Of a stretch of 16,692 nucleotides of DNA, positions 1 to 7,767 are shown in pieces. Origin of the DNA: CAZIIK01 sp964539235 (lineage in GTDB: Bacteria; Pseudomonadota; Gammaproteobacteria; Francisellales; CACEW01); assembly GCA_964539235.1 (NCBI GenBank), contig CAZIIK010000105.1:1-16692 (forward strand). Reading direction: 5' to 3'. A model generated the notes under the pieces. That model was given only the letters and a program-made list of their open reading frames with translations. It was not told the origin of the DNA and made no database searches. Numbering within the stretch: the stretch's first letter is position 1; the number at the start of each line of letters is the position of its first letter. Both the position numbers and the translations under genes were made by a program.

Positions 1-2
1 TT

Positions 3-86
3 AAGTTTTTAACATTGGTCGCCGACAATGTAGAATTCAAAGATGGAGAATTGGTTAGTGAACAGATAAACAGGAAGGCCGCTTAA
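3..86 (+). CDS. possible C-terminal end of an unidentified gene (partial, left edge)
   Basis: An open frame enters from the left edge and stops at a TAA at 84-86, giving 27 residues. The last ones read GELVSEQINRKAA. The peptide is hydrophilic and I do not recognise a family. An open frame of this length is not statistically remarkable, so it may be chance. The sequence just after it has stops in every frame and no recognisable protein remnant. Confidence 0.2.
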   Translation, partial: KFLTLVADNVEFKDGELVSEQINRKAA

Positions 87-347
87 CCATCCCATACACC
101 AGATTTGACATTAACTCCTCCTCAGTTAGCATGGAAGTCAATTCGAAAATAAGCCTTTCATGAATCAATAAACACTCGTATAAATACGTGTATCTGGCTG
201 TGTGAGCCGACAACCATTGGAACGAAAAGGTAACCCAAGGAAATAATTAGGCTTCAGTGCTTCTTTTCTTTTGCTTTAATGTGGTAATCATTTTCCGACG
301 AGCTAGCGATGCAATTTTTTGTTGCTGGTAGATTAATGTAGTTGCAA
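87..347. other. intergenic stretch, no gene seen
   Basis: All six frames are interrupted by stops, and no tRNA, insertion-sequence end or clear protein remnant is visible. The composition is AT-rich compared with the genes to the right. It separates the left-edge fragment from the 3' end of the minus-strand secreted-protein gene. Confidence 0.4.
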
Positions 348-368
348 TCCCCGCCAAGAAAGCGGGGA
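348..368 (-). terminator. GC-rich hairpin after the secreted-protein gene, possible terminator
   Basis: TCCCCGC (348-354) pairs perfectly with GCGGGGA (362-368) around a 7-nt loop. It begins 11 nt beyond the stop codon of the minus-strand gene, where a terminator would lie. On the minus strand it is followed only by TTGCAACT, so the U-tract is poor. Termination is inferred from position and stem, not from a canonical signal. Confidence 0.35.
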
Positions 369-379
369 CTGTTTATCCT

Positions 380-790
380 CTAATTCCAGGAGCAGGTGTT
401 TGGTAAGATATGCTGTGGTCCTCCTTTCGGGCAGCTAATTTGTGTGCCGATTTTTTGCCAAACATCCGAATATTGTGGTGTGACATTGTCAGTTGATGAG
501 GTTGTAGGTTCAAGTACTGCTAGATAGTTTTTCTGTCCTTTAAAACCGTAGTTACACGAAAGAATATTATACTCCACGCCCTCTGTATGTTGCGCTGAAA
601 CATACCATAACTGCAAAGGAGTATTTTTTGGGATTGTATTTGATTGCTTTAGAATTTGGTAATTATCCAGCTTTTGTGCGTCAGCTTTAACTGCTGTCAA
701 AACAGACTCTGGTGCGGGGCATTGATCGGCAAGCGCTATACCAGTTGTTGATACGCCCAACATAAATACTATAAATATTTTTGCTTTCAT
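380..790 (-). CDS. small secreted protein with four cysteines, function unknown
   Basis: The frame encodes 136 residues. The N-terminus is a classical signal peptide: lysines at 2 and 4, a hydrophobic core (residues 5-20) and an ALA site giving likely cleavage after residue 21. The mature protein of about 115 residues starts DQCP and has cysteines at 24, 79, 120 and 133, enough for two disulfides, so it is probably periplasmic or exported. The layout (CP near the mature N-terminus, a central aromatic-rich segment, late cysteines) recalls small DUF3757-type secreted proteins, but that is only a suggestion. The ATG at 790 is preceded by AAGG with 8 nt spacing, which supports the start. It is transcribed away from the atp operon and is not an obvious partner of it. 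The region is AT-richer than the core genes, which could reflect acquisition. No catalytic motif is visible. Confidence 0.7.
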   Translation of the reverse strand: MKAKIFIVFMLGVSTTGIALADQCPAPESVLTAVKADAQKLDNYQILKQSNTIPKNTPLQLWYVSAQHTEGVEYNILSCNYGFKGQKNYLAVLEPTTSSTDNVTPQYSDVWQKIGTQISCPKGGPQHILPNTCSWN

Positions 791-1149
791 GTGATTTACC
801 TTAGTTTGTATATACGTAATTAATTATAATCAACATATAATATTACACAAATAATAATTAAATTCCCGATACAGTTGAATACAACTTGATGAATTATTTT
901 AATGTTTTTTAATTGATCAATTTCGGCTGGTTTTTTTCGAATATTCAGAAATGCTTTTTGGGCTGCGGTCTATAGGCAATAAGTCCTACGATAATATTAG
1001 CCATAAAATTATTCACCGATCGATATCGTGAGTGTTCAGCTTGAGATATATTTTTGCGTTGGCAGTTAAAGCATATAAAAATGTTAGCGGATGTTGATTC
1101 TCATAAAAAATCAGTGGCTCTTTCATTCTGATGTTATGCGTGATTATGC
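791..1149. other. AT-rich divergent spacer upstream of the atp operon
   Basis: The spacer holds no open frame worth calling. It separates the minus-strand secreted-protein gene from atpI. Positions 811-915 are especially AT-rich. Minus-strand TATAAT at 828-823 with a weak TTGTGT at 850-845 (16-bp spacer) could be the promoter of the secreted-protein gene. I do not see the parA/parB genes that often precede atpI in gammaproteobacteria. Confidence 0.4.
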
Positions 1150-1178
1150 TTGCCTGCAGGTGAGCATGTCAGTATAAT
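1150..1178 (+). promoter_or_regulatory. predicted sigma70 promoter of the atp operon
   Basis: TTGCCT (1150-1155, 4 of 6 to the -35 consensus), a 17-bp spacer and a perfect TATAAT (1173-1178). Transcription would start near 1185, leaving a leader of about 33 nt before the atpI GTG. No other promoter this good lies between the two divergent genes on the plus strand, and the short gaps within the operon suggest that this one serves all nine genes. Confidence 0.65.
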
Positions 1179-1217
1179 CCCACGCGAATTTTTACCCGTG
1201 AAACGCAGGTTGAATCA

Positions 1218-1598
1218 GTGCAATTGGAGGCGGTGAAGCGACAAATCGGTTGGCTGCTGCTAGTCCAGTTACTGGTCAGTTTGATTGCTGTTGGACTGGT
1301 GTTCTGGTTTTCCACGTTGCGGGGTGTCTCGGTTGCTTTAGGCGCTGGGACAATGCTGTTGGGTCAGTTGTACGCAACAATCCGGCTGCTTTGGCGTGTA
1401 GGTCAACATCGAACTCATCCGCAGAGAATAGTGATGAATCTATACCGAGGCGCGGTGGGTAAAATGGTGATTTTAGGCGTAAGTGTGTATCTGTGTCACC
1501 GCTGGTTTGCAGTGGCATGGGGCGCTTACATAGTAGGCGTGGCCGTGGTTCAAGTAGGGCTTTGGCTAGCGCCTTTTTGGTTTAATAAGAAGGGATAG
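1218..1598 (+). CDS. atpI: ATP synthase protein I
   Basis: AtpI is a small inner-membrane protein encoded first in many atp operons. In other bacteria it helps assemble the c-ring and is not essential for catalysis. The 126 residues form four hydrophobic segments (about 11-32, 36-55, 73-92 and 95-117) separated by short basic loops, as expected for the family. The start is a GTG at 1218 with a modest AGG 8 nt upstream; no ATG is better placed. It is the first gene after the predicted promoter, and its stop is 6 nt before atpB. Sequence conservation in this family is low, so the call rests on topology, size and position as much as on sequence. Confidence 0.85.
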   Translation: MQLEAVKRQIGWLLLVQLLVSLIAVGLVFWFSTLRGVSVALGAGTMLLGQLYATIRLLWRVGQHRTHPQRIVMNLYRGAVGKMVILGVSVYLCHRWFAVAWGAYIVGVAVVQVGLWLAPFWFNKKG

Positions 1599-1604
1599 TC
1601 TTCT

Positions 1605-2417
1605 GTGGGTACAGTGACAACTGAACATACAAATATCGTGCCGCGCGCTGAATATGTTCAACACCACATGCATCATTGGATTTTCGATTTAAAGACGATG
1701 TCCTTTGATCAAACACATGGCTTTTGGGCCTTAAACGTTGACACCTTGTTAGTATCCATTGTCTTGGGTGTGCTGGCATTTGGTTTATTTGCTTGGGTGG
1801 CGCGTTGCGCAGTGGCCGATACGCCGGGGCGTTTACAAAACTGCATTGAAGCCTTGGTCGACAGTATCCAAAAGATGGTCAAGGAAACCTATCATGGTTC
1901 CAGCCGTTTAGTTGCGCCACTCGCGTTAACGATCTTTGTGTGGGTCTTTTTGATGAACTTCATGGATTTGATTCCGGTTGATTTGATTCCGCGTGCGGCC
2001 AATGAAGCTGTCGTACATTTCTTCCGAGCTGTGCCAACTGCGGATCCGATGTTGACCTTTGCCTTGTCGATTTCTGTATTTGTCTTGATTATTTTTTACA
2101 ACTTTAAGAGTAAGGGCGTCATTGGCTTGAGTCGTGAAATTTTGACGCAACCTTTTGGTATTTGGTTGTTTCCTATCAACATTATCTTTCGCGTATTGGA
2201 CGAGGTGGTTAAGCCTTTGTCTTTGGCGTTGCGACTCTTTGGTAACATGTTTGCCAGTGAGTTGGTCTTTATCTTGATTGCCCTGTTGCCCTGGTGGATT
2301 CAATGGGCGCCCGGATTCATTTGGTCAGTTTTCCATATTCTGATTATTACCATTCAAGCATTCATTTTTATGATGCTGACGGTTGTTTATTTAAACCTCG
2401 CGCAGAGCGTACACTAA
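1605..2417 (+). CDS. atpB: F1Fo ATP synthase subunit a
   Basis: Subunit a is the inner-membrane stator protein that supplies the two proton half-channels beside the c-ring. The 270 residues match the 271 of E. coli. The essential arginine lies in SLALRLFGNMFA at residue 210, the same number as E. coli R210, with the channel glutamine at 251 in the last helix. Transmembrane segments are visible around 48-68, 104-124, 150-168, 184-200, 212-232 and 238-262. The start is GTG 1605, with an AGGGA 9 nt upstream inside the end of atpI; a second GTG at 1614 would be too far from it. The amino-terminal histidine-rich stretch (QHHMHH, 19-24) is a mild peculiarity. The next gene, atpE, begins 31 nt downstream. 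Confidence 0.97.
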   Translation: MGTVTTEHTNIVPRAEYVQHHMHHWIFDLKTMSFDQTHGFWALNVDTLLVSIVLGVLAFGLFAWVARCAVADTPGRLQNCIEALVDSIQKMVKETYHGSSRLVAPLALTIFVWVFLMNFMDLIPVDLIPRAANEAVVHFFRAVPTADPMLTFALSISVFVLIIFYNFKSKGVIGLSREILTQPFGIWLFPINIIFRVLDEVVKPLSLALRLFGNMFASELVFILIALLPWWIQWAPGFIWSVFHILIITIQAFIFMMLTVVYLNLAQSVH

Positions 2418-2448
2418 GCGTTCTGCGTTCAATTCAAAGGAGAAATAC

Positions 2449-2763
2449 ATGCAAGTTGCTCAACTGATTGCCCACGTTCAAGGGCTGACTGCCGTGGCCG
2501 CTGCGTTGCTAATCGGATTGGCTGCCTTAGGTACAGCAATTGGTTTTGGTGTGCTGGGTGGCAAGTTCTTGGAAGGTGTTGCACGTCAACCTGAGCTAAC
2601 CGGTATGCTCATGACACGGATGTTCTTAATGGCAGGTTTGGTTGATGCGTTCGCCGCAATTTCCATTGCCATGGGCTTAATGTTGTTATTCGGTTCCAAT
2701 CCTTTCTTGACCCAAGTGATGAAGCACGTTGTTATCGTGGCTAAACACGCAGCGGGTGCATAA
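2449..2763 (+). CDS. atpE: F1Fo ATP synthase subunit c, with a C-terminal extension
   Basis: Subunit c builds the rotating proton-binding ring in the inner membrane. It shows two hydrophobic helices joined by the polar loop GKFLEGVARQPEL, with RQP at 46-48. The proton-binding carboxylate is D66 in AGLVDAFAAI, equivalent to D61 of E. coli. There is no sign of the sodium-binding pattern around it, so proton coupling is inferred. At 104 residues it is longer than the usual 79 or so: about 5 extra residues come before helix 1, and about 20 follow helix 2, where the chain continues with FLTQVMKHVVIVAKHAAGA. That tail would lie on the periplasmic side. A strong AAGGAGA with 6 nt spacing precedes the ATG, as expected for the most highly translated subunit. 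Confidence 0.97.
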   Translation: MQVAQLIAHVQGLTAVAAALLIGLAALGTAIGFGVLGGKFLEGVARQPELTGMLMTRMFLMAGLVDAFAAISIAMGLMLLFGSNPFLTQVMKHVVIVAKHAAGA

Positions 2764-2777
2764 TTGGAGGTGAGTTG

Positions 2778-3251
2778 ATGGATATCAACGCAACACTAAT
2801 CGGCCAAATTATCACGTTTATTCTATTTGTCGGTTTTACGATGAAATTCGTCTGGCCGCCATTGATGAAAGCTTTGGAAGAACGTCGGCAAAAGATTGCA
2901 GATGGTCTTGCTGCGGCAGAACGCGGCCACCATGATCTTGAAGTTGCGCGCTACAAGGCTAAAGAGATCGTGCGTGAAGCCAAAGCACAAGCTGCAGTGA
3001 TCATTGAACAAGCTAATCAGCGGGCGCATAAAACCGATGAGGCGGCACGTGAAGAAGGGCGTAACTTGGTCGAACGCATGAAACAAGTGGCCGATACTGA
3101 AATTGAGCAAGCACGTTTAGTGGCTGCAGAAGCTTTGCGTGGCGAAGTGGTTGATTTGGCGCTACAAGGTACTGAAAAACTGATTGCGAAAAACTTGGAT
3201 AAAGCCAGCAATGAAGCGTTATTAGACCAACTACTGCAGGAGGTTAAATAA
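2778..3251 (+). CDS. atpF: F1Fo ATP synthase subunit b
   Basis: Subunit b dimerises into the peripheral stalk that holds the F1 head against rotation. The sequence starts MDINATLIGQ, typical of the family. It has one transmembrane helix (about 7-27), the WPP turn, then a long charged helix (about 30-135) rich in Ala, Glu, Lys and Arg that would form the coiled coil, ending in a delta-binding tail. The length is 157 residues, against 156 in E. coli. I chose ATG 2778 rather than the in-frame TTG three bases upstream because GGAGG (2766-2770) sits 7 nt from the ATG and only 4 from the TTG. The gap to atpE is 14 nt and the next gene starts 3 nt after the stop. Confidence 0.96.
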   Translation: MDINATLIGQIITFILFVGFTMKFVWPPLMKALEERRQKIADGLAAAERGHHDLEVARYKAKEIVREAKAQAAVIIEQANQRAHKTDEAAREEGRNLVERMKQVADTEIEQARLVAAEALRGEVVDLALQGTEKLIAKNLDKASNEALLDQLLQEVK

Positions 3252-3254
3252 CCG

Positions 3255-3791
3255 ATGGCAGATTACCGTACGATTGCTAGGCCCTATGCCAAAGCAGCTT
3301 ATGAAGTTGCCGTGCAAGCCAACGCCGTTGCTGAATGGGAAGCGTTTCTCTCGCAATTAGCGGTTTGGGCTGAAGGTGCTGAAGCGCGTGCTTTGTTGTT
3401 TCACCCCAAAGTGTCAGCAGATCAATTGGCAGATGCATTGATTGTGACCTTGGATCAGGAACTGACAGCTGAAATGCGTAATTTTCTGCTCGTATTGGGT
3501 GAAAACCAACGCCTGGCCATTCTGCCTGATGTAGCCATATTGTTTCGGGCGCAGCAGTCGACTGATAACGCAAAGGTGGCAGCAGTTTTAACCACGGCTA
3601 CCAAATTGTCGCAACAGCAATGTAAAGCATTTGAGTCTGCTTTGGCGGCTAAATGGGATTGCGCTGTCGAGATGCAGCATGAAGTTGATGAGGACCTGCT
3701 CGGTGGTGCCGTTGTGCGCGTCGGTGATTGGGTGCTAGATGGTTCGATTCGCGGCAAATTAAAACGCCTGGCTAAAGTGTTAACCGCTTAA
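3255..3791 (+). CDS. atpH: F1Fo ATP synthase subunit delta
   Basis: Delta links the top of the alpha3beta3 head to the b dimer and is part of the stator. The length is 178 residues, against 177 in E. coli. The N-terminal helical domain begins with the family signature YRTIARPYAKAAYEVA (residues 4-19), and the C-terminal b-binding region ends with DEDLLGGAVVRVGDWVLDGS followed by a short basic helix. The ATG lies 3 nt after the atpF stop. Its Shine-Dalgarno AGGAGGT (3238-3244) lies inside the last codons of atpF, which suggests translational coupling. A 37-nt gap follows before atpA. Confidence 0.96.
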   Translation: MADYRTIARPYAKAAYEVAVQANAVAEWEAFLSQLAVWAEGAEARALLFHPKVSADQLADALIVTLDQELTAEMRNFLLVLGENQRLAILPDVAILFRAQQSTDNAKVAAVLTTATKLSQQQCKAFESALAAKWDCAVEMQHEVDEDLLGGAVVRVGDWVLDGSIRGKLKRLAKVLTA

Positions 3792-3828
3792 ATGCCAAGT
3801 ATGAATACAGATTAAAGGAAATAGACAG

Positions 3829-5370
3829 ATGCAGTTAAATTCATCAGAAATTAGTCGCTTGATTAAGCAGCGGATAGAAGGCTTTGATCCAACTGCTGAG
3901 ACGAAAACTGAAGGGACTGTTGTAAGTGTGCGGGATGGCATTATTCGTGTGCATGGTCTCGATCAAGCCGCCTACGGTGAAATGTTGGCCTTGCCAGGTG
4001 ATGTATTTGGTGTGGCATTTAACTTAGAGCAAGACTCTGTTGGTGTGGTTGTATTAGGTGGTGCTGATCACATTGCTGAAGGCGATAAAGTCCATTGCAC
4101 CGGTCGTATCTTAGAAGTGCCTGTTGGTGAAGCATTGTTAGGCCGTGTGGTTGATGCCTTAGGTAATCCCATTGATGGTCGTGGACCGATTGAATCTGAC
4201 GTTACGTCACCGATTGAAAAAGTAGCACCAGGAGTGATCGCGCGTCAGAGTGTTGATCAACCTTTGCAAACGGGTTTGAAAGCAATCGATGCTTTAACAC
4301 CGGTAGGCCGTGGTCAGCGTGAATTGATTATTGGTGACCGCCAAACCGGTAAAACTGCGTTGGCGATTGATGCCATCATTAACCAAAAAGGAAAAGGCGT
4401 TAAATGTATTTATGTGGCGGTTGGCCAGAAAGCGTCTTCCGTGGCAAATGTTTTACGTAAATTAGAAGAACATGATGCACTGTCTTATACCACCATTGTG
4501 GTTGCTGGTGCGTCTGAAGCAGCTGCGTTGCAATTCATCGCACCTTATGCTGGTTGCGCGATGGGTGAGTACTACCGTGACCGTGGCCAAGATGCTTTGA
4601 TTATTTATGATGATTTAACCAAACAAGCCTGGGCTTATCGTCAAATTTCCTTGTTATTGCGTCGTCCGCCTGGGCGTGAAGCGTATCCAGGGGATGTGTT
4701 TTATTTGCATTCTCGTTTGTTAGAGCGTGCTGCGCGTGTCAGTGCAGAATATGTCGAGAAATTTACCAATGGCGAAGTACGTGGCCAAACCGGTTCTCTA
4801 ACTGCGTTGCCGATTATCGAAACGCAGGCCGGTGATATTTCTGCTTTTGTGCCAACCAACGTGATTTCGATTACCGATGGTCAGATCTTTTTAGAAACCG
4901 ATTTGTTTAACTCTGGTTTCCGTCCATCGATTAACTCGGGTGCCTCAGTTTCACGGGTCGGTGGTGCAGCGCAAACCAAAATAATTAAGAAATTGGGTGG
5001 TGGTGTGAAACTGTCATTGGCACAGTTTCGTGAATTAGAAGCTTTCGCACAATTTGCTTCTGACTTAGATGACGTGACTCGCAAACAGTTAGAGCGTGGT
5101 CAACGCATGATGGAGTTGATGAAACAGAAGCAATACATGCCGTTGAGTGTGGCGCAAATGGCCATCTCTTTGTATGTCGTGGAAAAAGGCTTTTTAGATG
5201 ATGTGCCATTAGAGAAAATCACTGGATTTGAGGTTGCATTGCATCAGTACATGGCTGACCAATATGCAGACTTGATGGCTGAAATCGATGCGACAGCGAA
5301 ATATGATGACAAAGTTGAAAAGGCTATCCATGCCGCTGTGACAACATTTAAAGAGACACAAACCTGGTAA
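3829..5370 (+). CDS. atpA: F1 ATP synthase subunit alpha
   Basis: Alpha is the non-catalytic nucleotide-binding subunit of the F1 hexamer. At 513 residues it has exactly the E. coli length. The Walker A motif GDRQTGKT is at 169-176 and the Walker B strand LIIYDD at 257-262. The arginine finger that reaches the neighbouring beta site is R376 in SVSRVGG, the same number as E. coli. The N-terminal beta-barrel (about 25-95), central nucleotide-binding domain (about 96-380) and C-terminal helical domain (about 380-513) are all intact. The ATG has AAGGA 9 nt upstream. It is followed 14 nt later by atpG. Nothing is missing or unusual. Confidence 0.99.
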   Translation: MQLNSSEISRLIKQRIEGFDPTAETKTEGTVVSVRDGIIRVHGLDQAAYGEMLALPGDVFGVAFNLEQDSVGVVVLGGADHIAEGDKVHCTGRILEVPVGEALLGRVVDALGNPIDGRGPIESDVTSPIEKVAPGVIARQSVDQPLQTGLKAIDALTPVGRGQRELIIGDRQTGKTALAIDAIINQKGKGVKCIYVAVGQKASSVANVLRKLEEHDALSYTTIVVAGASEAAALQFIAPYAGCAMGEYYRDRGQDALIIYDDLTKQAWAYRQISLLLRRPPGREAYPGDVFYLHSRLLERAARVSAEYVEKFTNGEVRGQTGSLTALPIIETQAGDISAFVPTNVISITDGQIFLETDLFNSGFRPSINSGASVSRVGGAAQTKIIKKLGGGVKLSLAQFRELEAFAQFASDLDDVTRKQLERGQRMMELMKQKQYMPLSVAQMAISLYVVEKGFLDDVPLEKITGFEVALHQYMADQYADLMAEIDATAKYDDKVEKAIHAAVTTFKETQTW

Positions 5371-5384
5371 GTGGCTGAAAAAAT

Positions 5385-6248
5385 ATGGCAACAGCAAAAG
5401 AGATTAAAGCGCGTATCGGCAGTGTGCAAAACACGAAAAAGATTACGCGCGCGATGGAAATGATTTCAGCCAGTAAGATGCGCAAAGCGCGGGCTCGCAT
5501 GGAGGCCAGTAAGCCTTATGCGCAAAGAGCCCGTGCAGTCATTGGCCATTTGGCCAGTGCGCATCCTGAATATCATCATCCGTATATGAATGAACGCGAA
5601 GTCAAGCGTGTTGGTTTTATTGTGATATCGACAGACCGTGGTCTGTGTGGTGGTTTGAATATCCAGTTATTCAAGAAAGCCACCACGGAAATGCAGCAAT
5701 GGGCTGACCAAAAAGTTGAAATTGATGTCGCCGTGATTGGTCATAAAGGTGAAGCTTTTTTTAAGCGTCTGCAGAGCCATATTGTTGCCTATGCCGGTCA
5801 TTTGGGCGATGCACCGCAGGTCAAAGATCTGATTGGTTCGGTCAAAGTGATGTTGGATGCCTTTGATGAAGGCAAAATCGACCGTTTGTTTTTGGTGAGT
5901 AACGAATTTGTCAGCACCATTAAACAAAAACCGGTCTGTGCCCAGTTATTGCCGATTGAAGCAGATGCCTCACATCAACGTGATGGTCATTGGGATTATA
6001 TTTATGAGCCTGATGCGAAATCTTTATTGACGTTATTGTTGGTGCGTTATGTCGAATCTCAGGTCTATCAAGGTGTGATTGAAAATATTGCCTGTGAACA
6101 AGCAGCACGCATGGTGGCGATGAAGAACGCAACAGACAATGCGGGTGAAGTGATTTCCGGTTTGAAATTGCAGTACAACAAGGCGCGCCAAGCCGCCATT
6201 ACCAAGGAATTAGCAGAAATTGTATCGGGTGCAGATGCCATTGAATAA
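5385..6248 (+). CDS. atpG: F1 ATP synthase subunit gamma
   Basis: Gamma is the central rotor shaft coupling c-ring rotation to catalysis in beta. At 287 residues it equals the E. coli protein. The N-terminal helix carries the signature SVQNTKKITRAMEMISASKM (13-32). The C-terminal helix ends with the conserved YNKARQAAITKELAEIVSGA, which forms the other half of the coiled-coil shaft. The central Rossmann-like part (about 75-210) contains ISTDRGLCGGLN, also a family hallmark. The start is ATG 5385, 14 nt after atpA, but there is no good Shine-Dalgarno (only GTGG at 5371-5374), so translation probably depends on ribosomes arriving from atpA. The stop is followed directly by a 12-bp palindrome. 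Confidence 0.98.
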   Translation: MATAKEIKARIGSVQNTKKITRAMEMISASKMRKARARMEASKPYAQRARAVIGHLASAHPEYHHPYMNEREVKRVGFIVISTDRGLCGGLNIQLFKKATTEMQQWADQKVEIDVAVIGHKGEAFFKRLQSHIVAYAGHLGDAPQVKDLIGSVKVMLDAFDEGKIDRLFLVSNEFVSTIKQKPVCAQLLPIEADASHQRDGHWDYIYEPDAKSLLTLLLVRYVESQVYQGVIENIACEQAARMVAMKNATDNAGEVISGLKLQYNKARQAAITKELAEIVSGADAIE

Positions 6249-6314
6249 TGGGTGTGCGCACACACAATGAATCGCGCCCTGATCGCGTCAGCATAACAGG
6301 GCATAGCAAGAGTT
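6249..6314 (+). promoter_or_regulatory. structured atpG-atpD intercistronic region
   Basis: At 77 nt in all, this is the longest gap inside the operon. A perfect 12-bp palindrome GTGTGCGCACAC lies at 6252-6263. It is followed by GCCCTG (6276-6281), which can pair with CAGGGC (6297-6302) just upstream of the atpD ribosome-binding site GAGGA (6315-6319). Such structures could affect mRNA processing or set beta translation, but that is inference. There is no U-tract, so termination is unlikely. Confidence 0.4.
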
Positions 6315-6325
6315 GAGGATAAAAC

Positions 6326-7738
6326 ATGACAGCAACAGCAGAACAGACAACCACGGTAGAACAAGTTGAAGGCAATATCGCGCAGATTATTGGTGCGGTG
6401 ATTGATGTGACCTTCCCAAGTGACCGTGTGCCTAAAGTATATGATGCACTGCACGTTGTGGAGACTGGTTTGACGTTGGAAACCCAGCAGCAATTAGGTG
6501 ATGGTGTGGTGCGTGCGATTGCCATGGGTCAGACCGAAGGCTTAAAGCGTGGCATGACCGTGGTCAATACGGGTGCAGCGATTCAGGTCCCAGTGGGTGA
6601 AAAAACGTTGGGCCGTATTATGGATGTTTTGGGTAACCCCATCGATGAAGCGGGCCCGATCAATGAAACTGAGCGTCGTGGGATTCACCGTGAAGCGCCA
6701 ACCTTCCAGGATCAATCCTTAAGCGCCGAAATTTTAGAAACCGGTATTAAAGTTATTGATTTGATCTGCCCATTTGCCAAAGGGGGTAAGGTAGGTTTAT
6801 TCGGTGGTGCCGGAGTTGGTAAAACCGTCACCATGATGGAGTTGATTAACAACATTGCGACTGAGCACAGTGGCTATTCTGTTTTTGCCGGTGTCGGTGA
6901 ACGGACGCGTGAAGGTAATGATTTTTATCATGAGATTAAAGAGTCCAACGTGTTGGATAAGGTTTCGTTGGTTTATGGCCAAATGAATGAGCCCCCAGGG
7001 AACCGTTTGCGTGTTGCATTGACAGGTTTGACCATTGCGGAAGGCTTTCGTGATGAAGGCCGTGATGTGTTGATGTTTATCGATAATATCTATCGTTATA
7101 CCTTGGCTGGCACCGAGGTTTCGGCATTATTAGGTCGGATGCCATCTGCTGTGGGGTATCAACCCAACTTGGCGGAAGAAATGGGTGTGCTGCAAGAGCG
7201 CATTACGTCGACTAAAGCGGGTTCTATTACCTCTGTGCAAGCGGTTTATGTGCCGGCAGATGACTTAACTGATCCGTCTCCAGCAACAACCTTCTCGCAT
7301 TTGGATGCCACCATCGTATTGTCGCGTCAAATTGCTGAATTAGGGATTTATCCTGCTGTGGATCCATTGGATTCAACGAGTCGTCAGTTAGATCCTTTGG
7401 TGGTTGGGCAAGAGCACTATGAAGTTGCGCGTTCGGTGCAGAAAACCTTGCAACGTTATAAAGAATTGAAAGATATCATCGCCATTTTAGGGATGGATGA
7501 ACTGTCTGAAGACGATAAGTTAACCGTTGCACGTGCGCGTAAAATCCAACGTTTCTTGTCGCAACCTTTCTTTGTGGCCGAAGTTTTTACCGGCAGCCCA
7601 GGTAAGTATGTGACATTGAAAGAAACCATTCGCGATTTTAAAGGCATTGTGCAAGGTGAGTATGACCACCTGCCCGAGCAGGCATTTTACATGGTGGGCT
7701 CGATTGACGAAGCCATTGAAAAAGAGAAATCACTATAA
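6326..7738 (+). CDS. atpD: F1 ATP synthase subunit beta (catalytic)
   Basis: Beta carries the catalytic sites for ATP synthesis and hydrolysis at the alpha/beta interfaces. Walker A GGAGVGKT is at 160-167 (catalytic lysine K166). GERTREGND follows, with the catalytic glutamate at 192, and the Walker B strand is VLMFIDN (248-254). SALLGRMPSAVGYQP and the DELSEDDKL (DELSEED-type) loop of the C-terminal domain are intact. The length is 470 residues, about 10 more than E. coli. The extra is a Thr/Glu/Gln-rich N-terminus (MTATAEQTTTVEQ) before the usual first beta strand, and all key residues are shifted by 11 from E. coli numbering. The ATG has GAGGA 6 nt upstream, which supports the longer start. 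A 29-nt gap separates it from atpC. Confidence 0.99.
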   Translation: MTATAEQTTTVEQVEGNIAQIIGAVIDVTFPSDRVPKVYDALHVVETGLTLETQQQLGDGVVRAIAMGQTEGLKRGMTVVNTGAAIQVPVGEKTLGRIMDVLGNPIDEAGPINETERRGIHREAPTFQDQSLSAEILETGIKVIDLICPFAKGGKVGLFGGAGVGKTVTMMELINNIATEHSGYSVFAGVGERTREGNDFYHEIKESNVLDKVSLVYGQMNEPPGNRLRVALTGLTIAEGFRDEGRDVLMFIDNIYRYTLAGTEVSALLGRMPSAVGYQPNLAEEMGVLQERITSTKAGSITSVQAVYVPADDLTDPSPATTFSHLDATIVLSRQIAELGIYPAVDPLDSTSRQLDPLVVGQEHYEVARSVQKTLQRYKELKDIIAILGMDELSEDDKLTVARARKIQRFLSQPFFVAEVFTGSPGKYVTLKETIRDFKGIVQGEYDHLPEQAFYMVGSIDEAIEKEKSL

Positions 7739-7767
7739 GTTACGATGCAAGACATGAGGCCAACCGC

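Noticed and set aside
1..347. Insertion-sequence or transposase remnant at the left edge
   Set aside because: Short open stretches can be read in several frames, but none matches a transposase I can name, and no terminal inverted repeats or target duplications are visible.
6068..6493. 141-codon open frame antisense to atpG/atpD
   Set aside because: It lies opposite two highly conserved genes, has odd composition (a run of cysteines) and no ribosome-binding support. It is a shadow.
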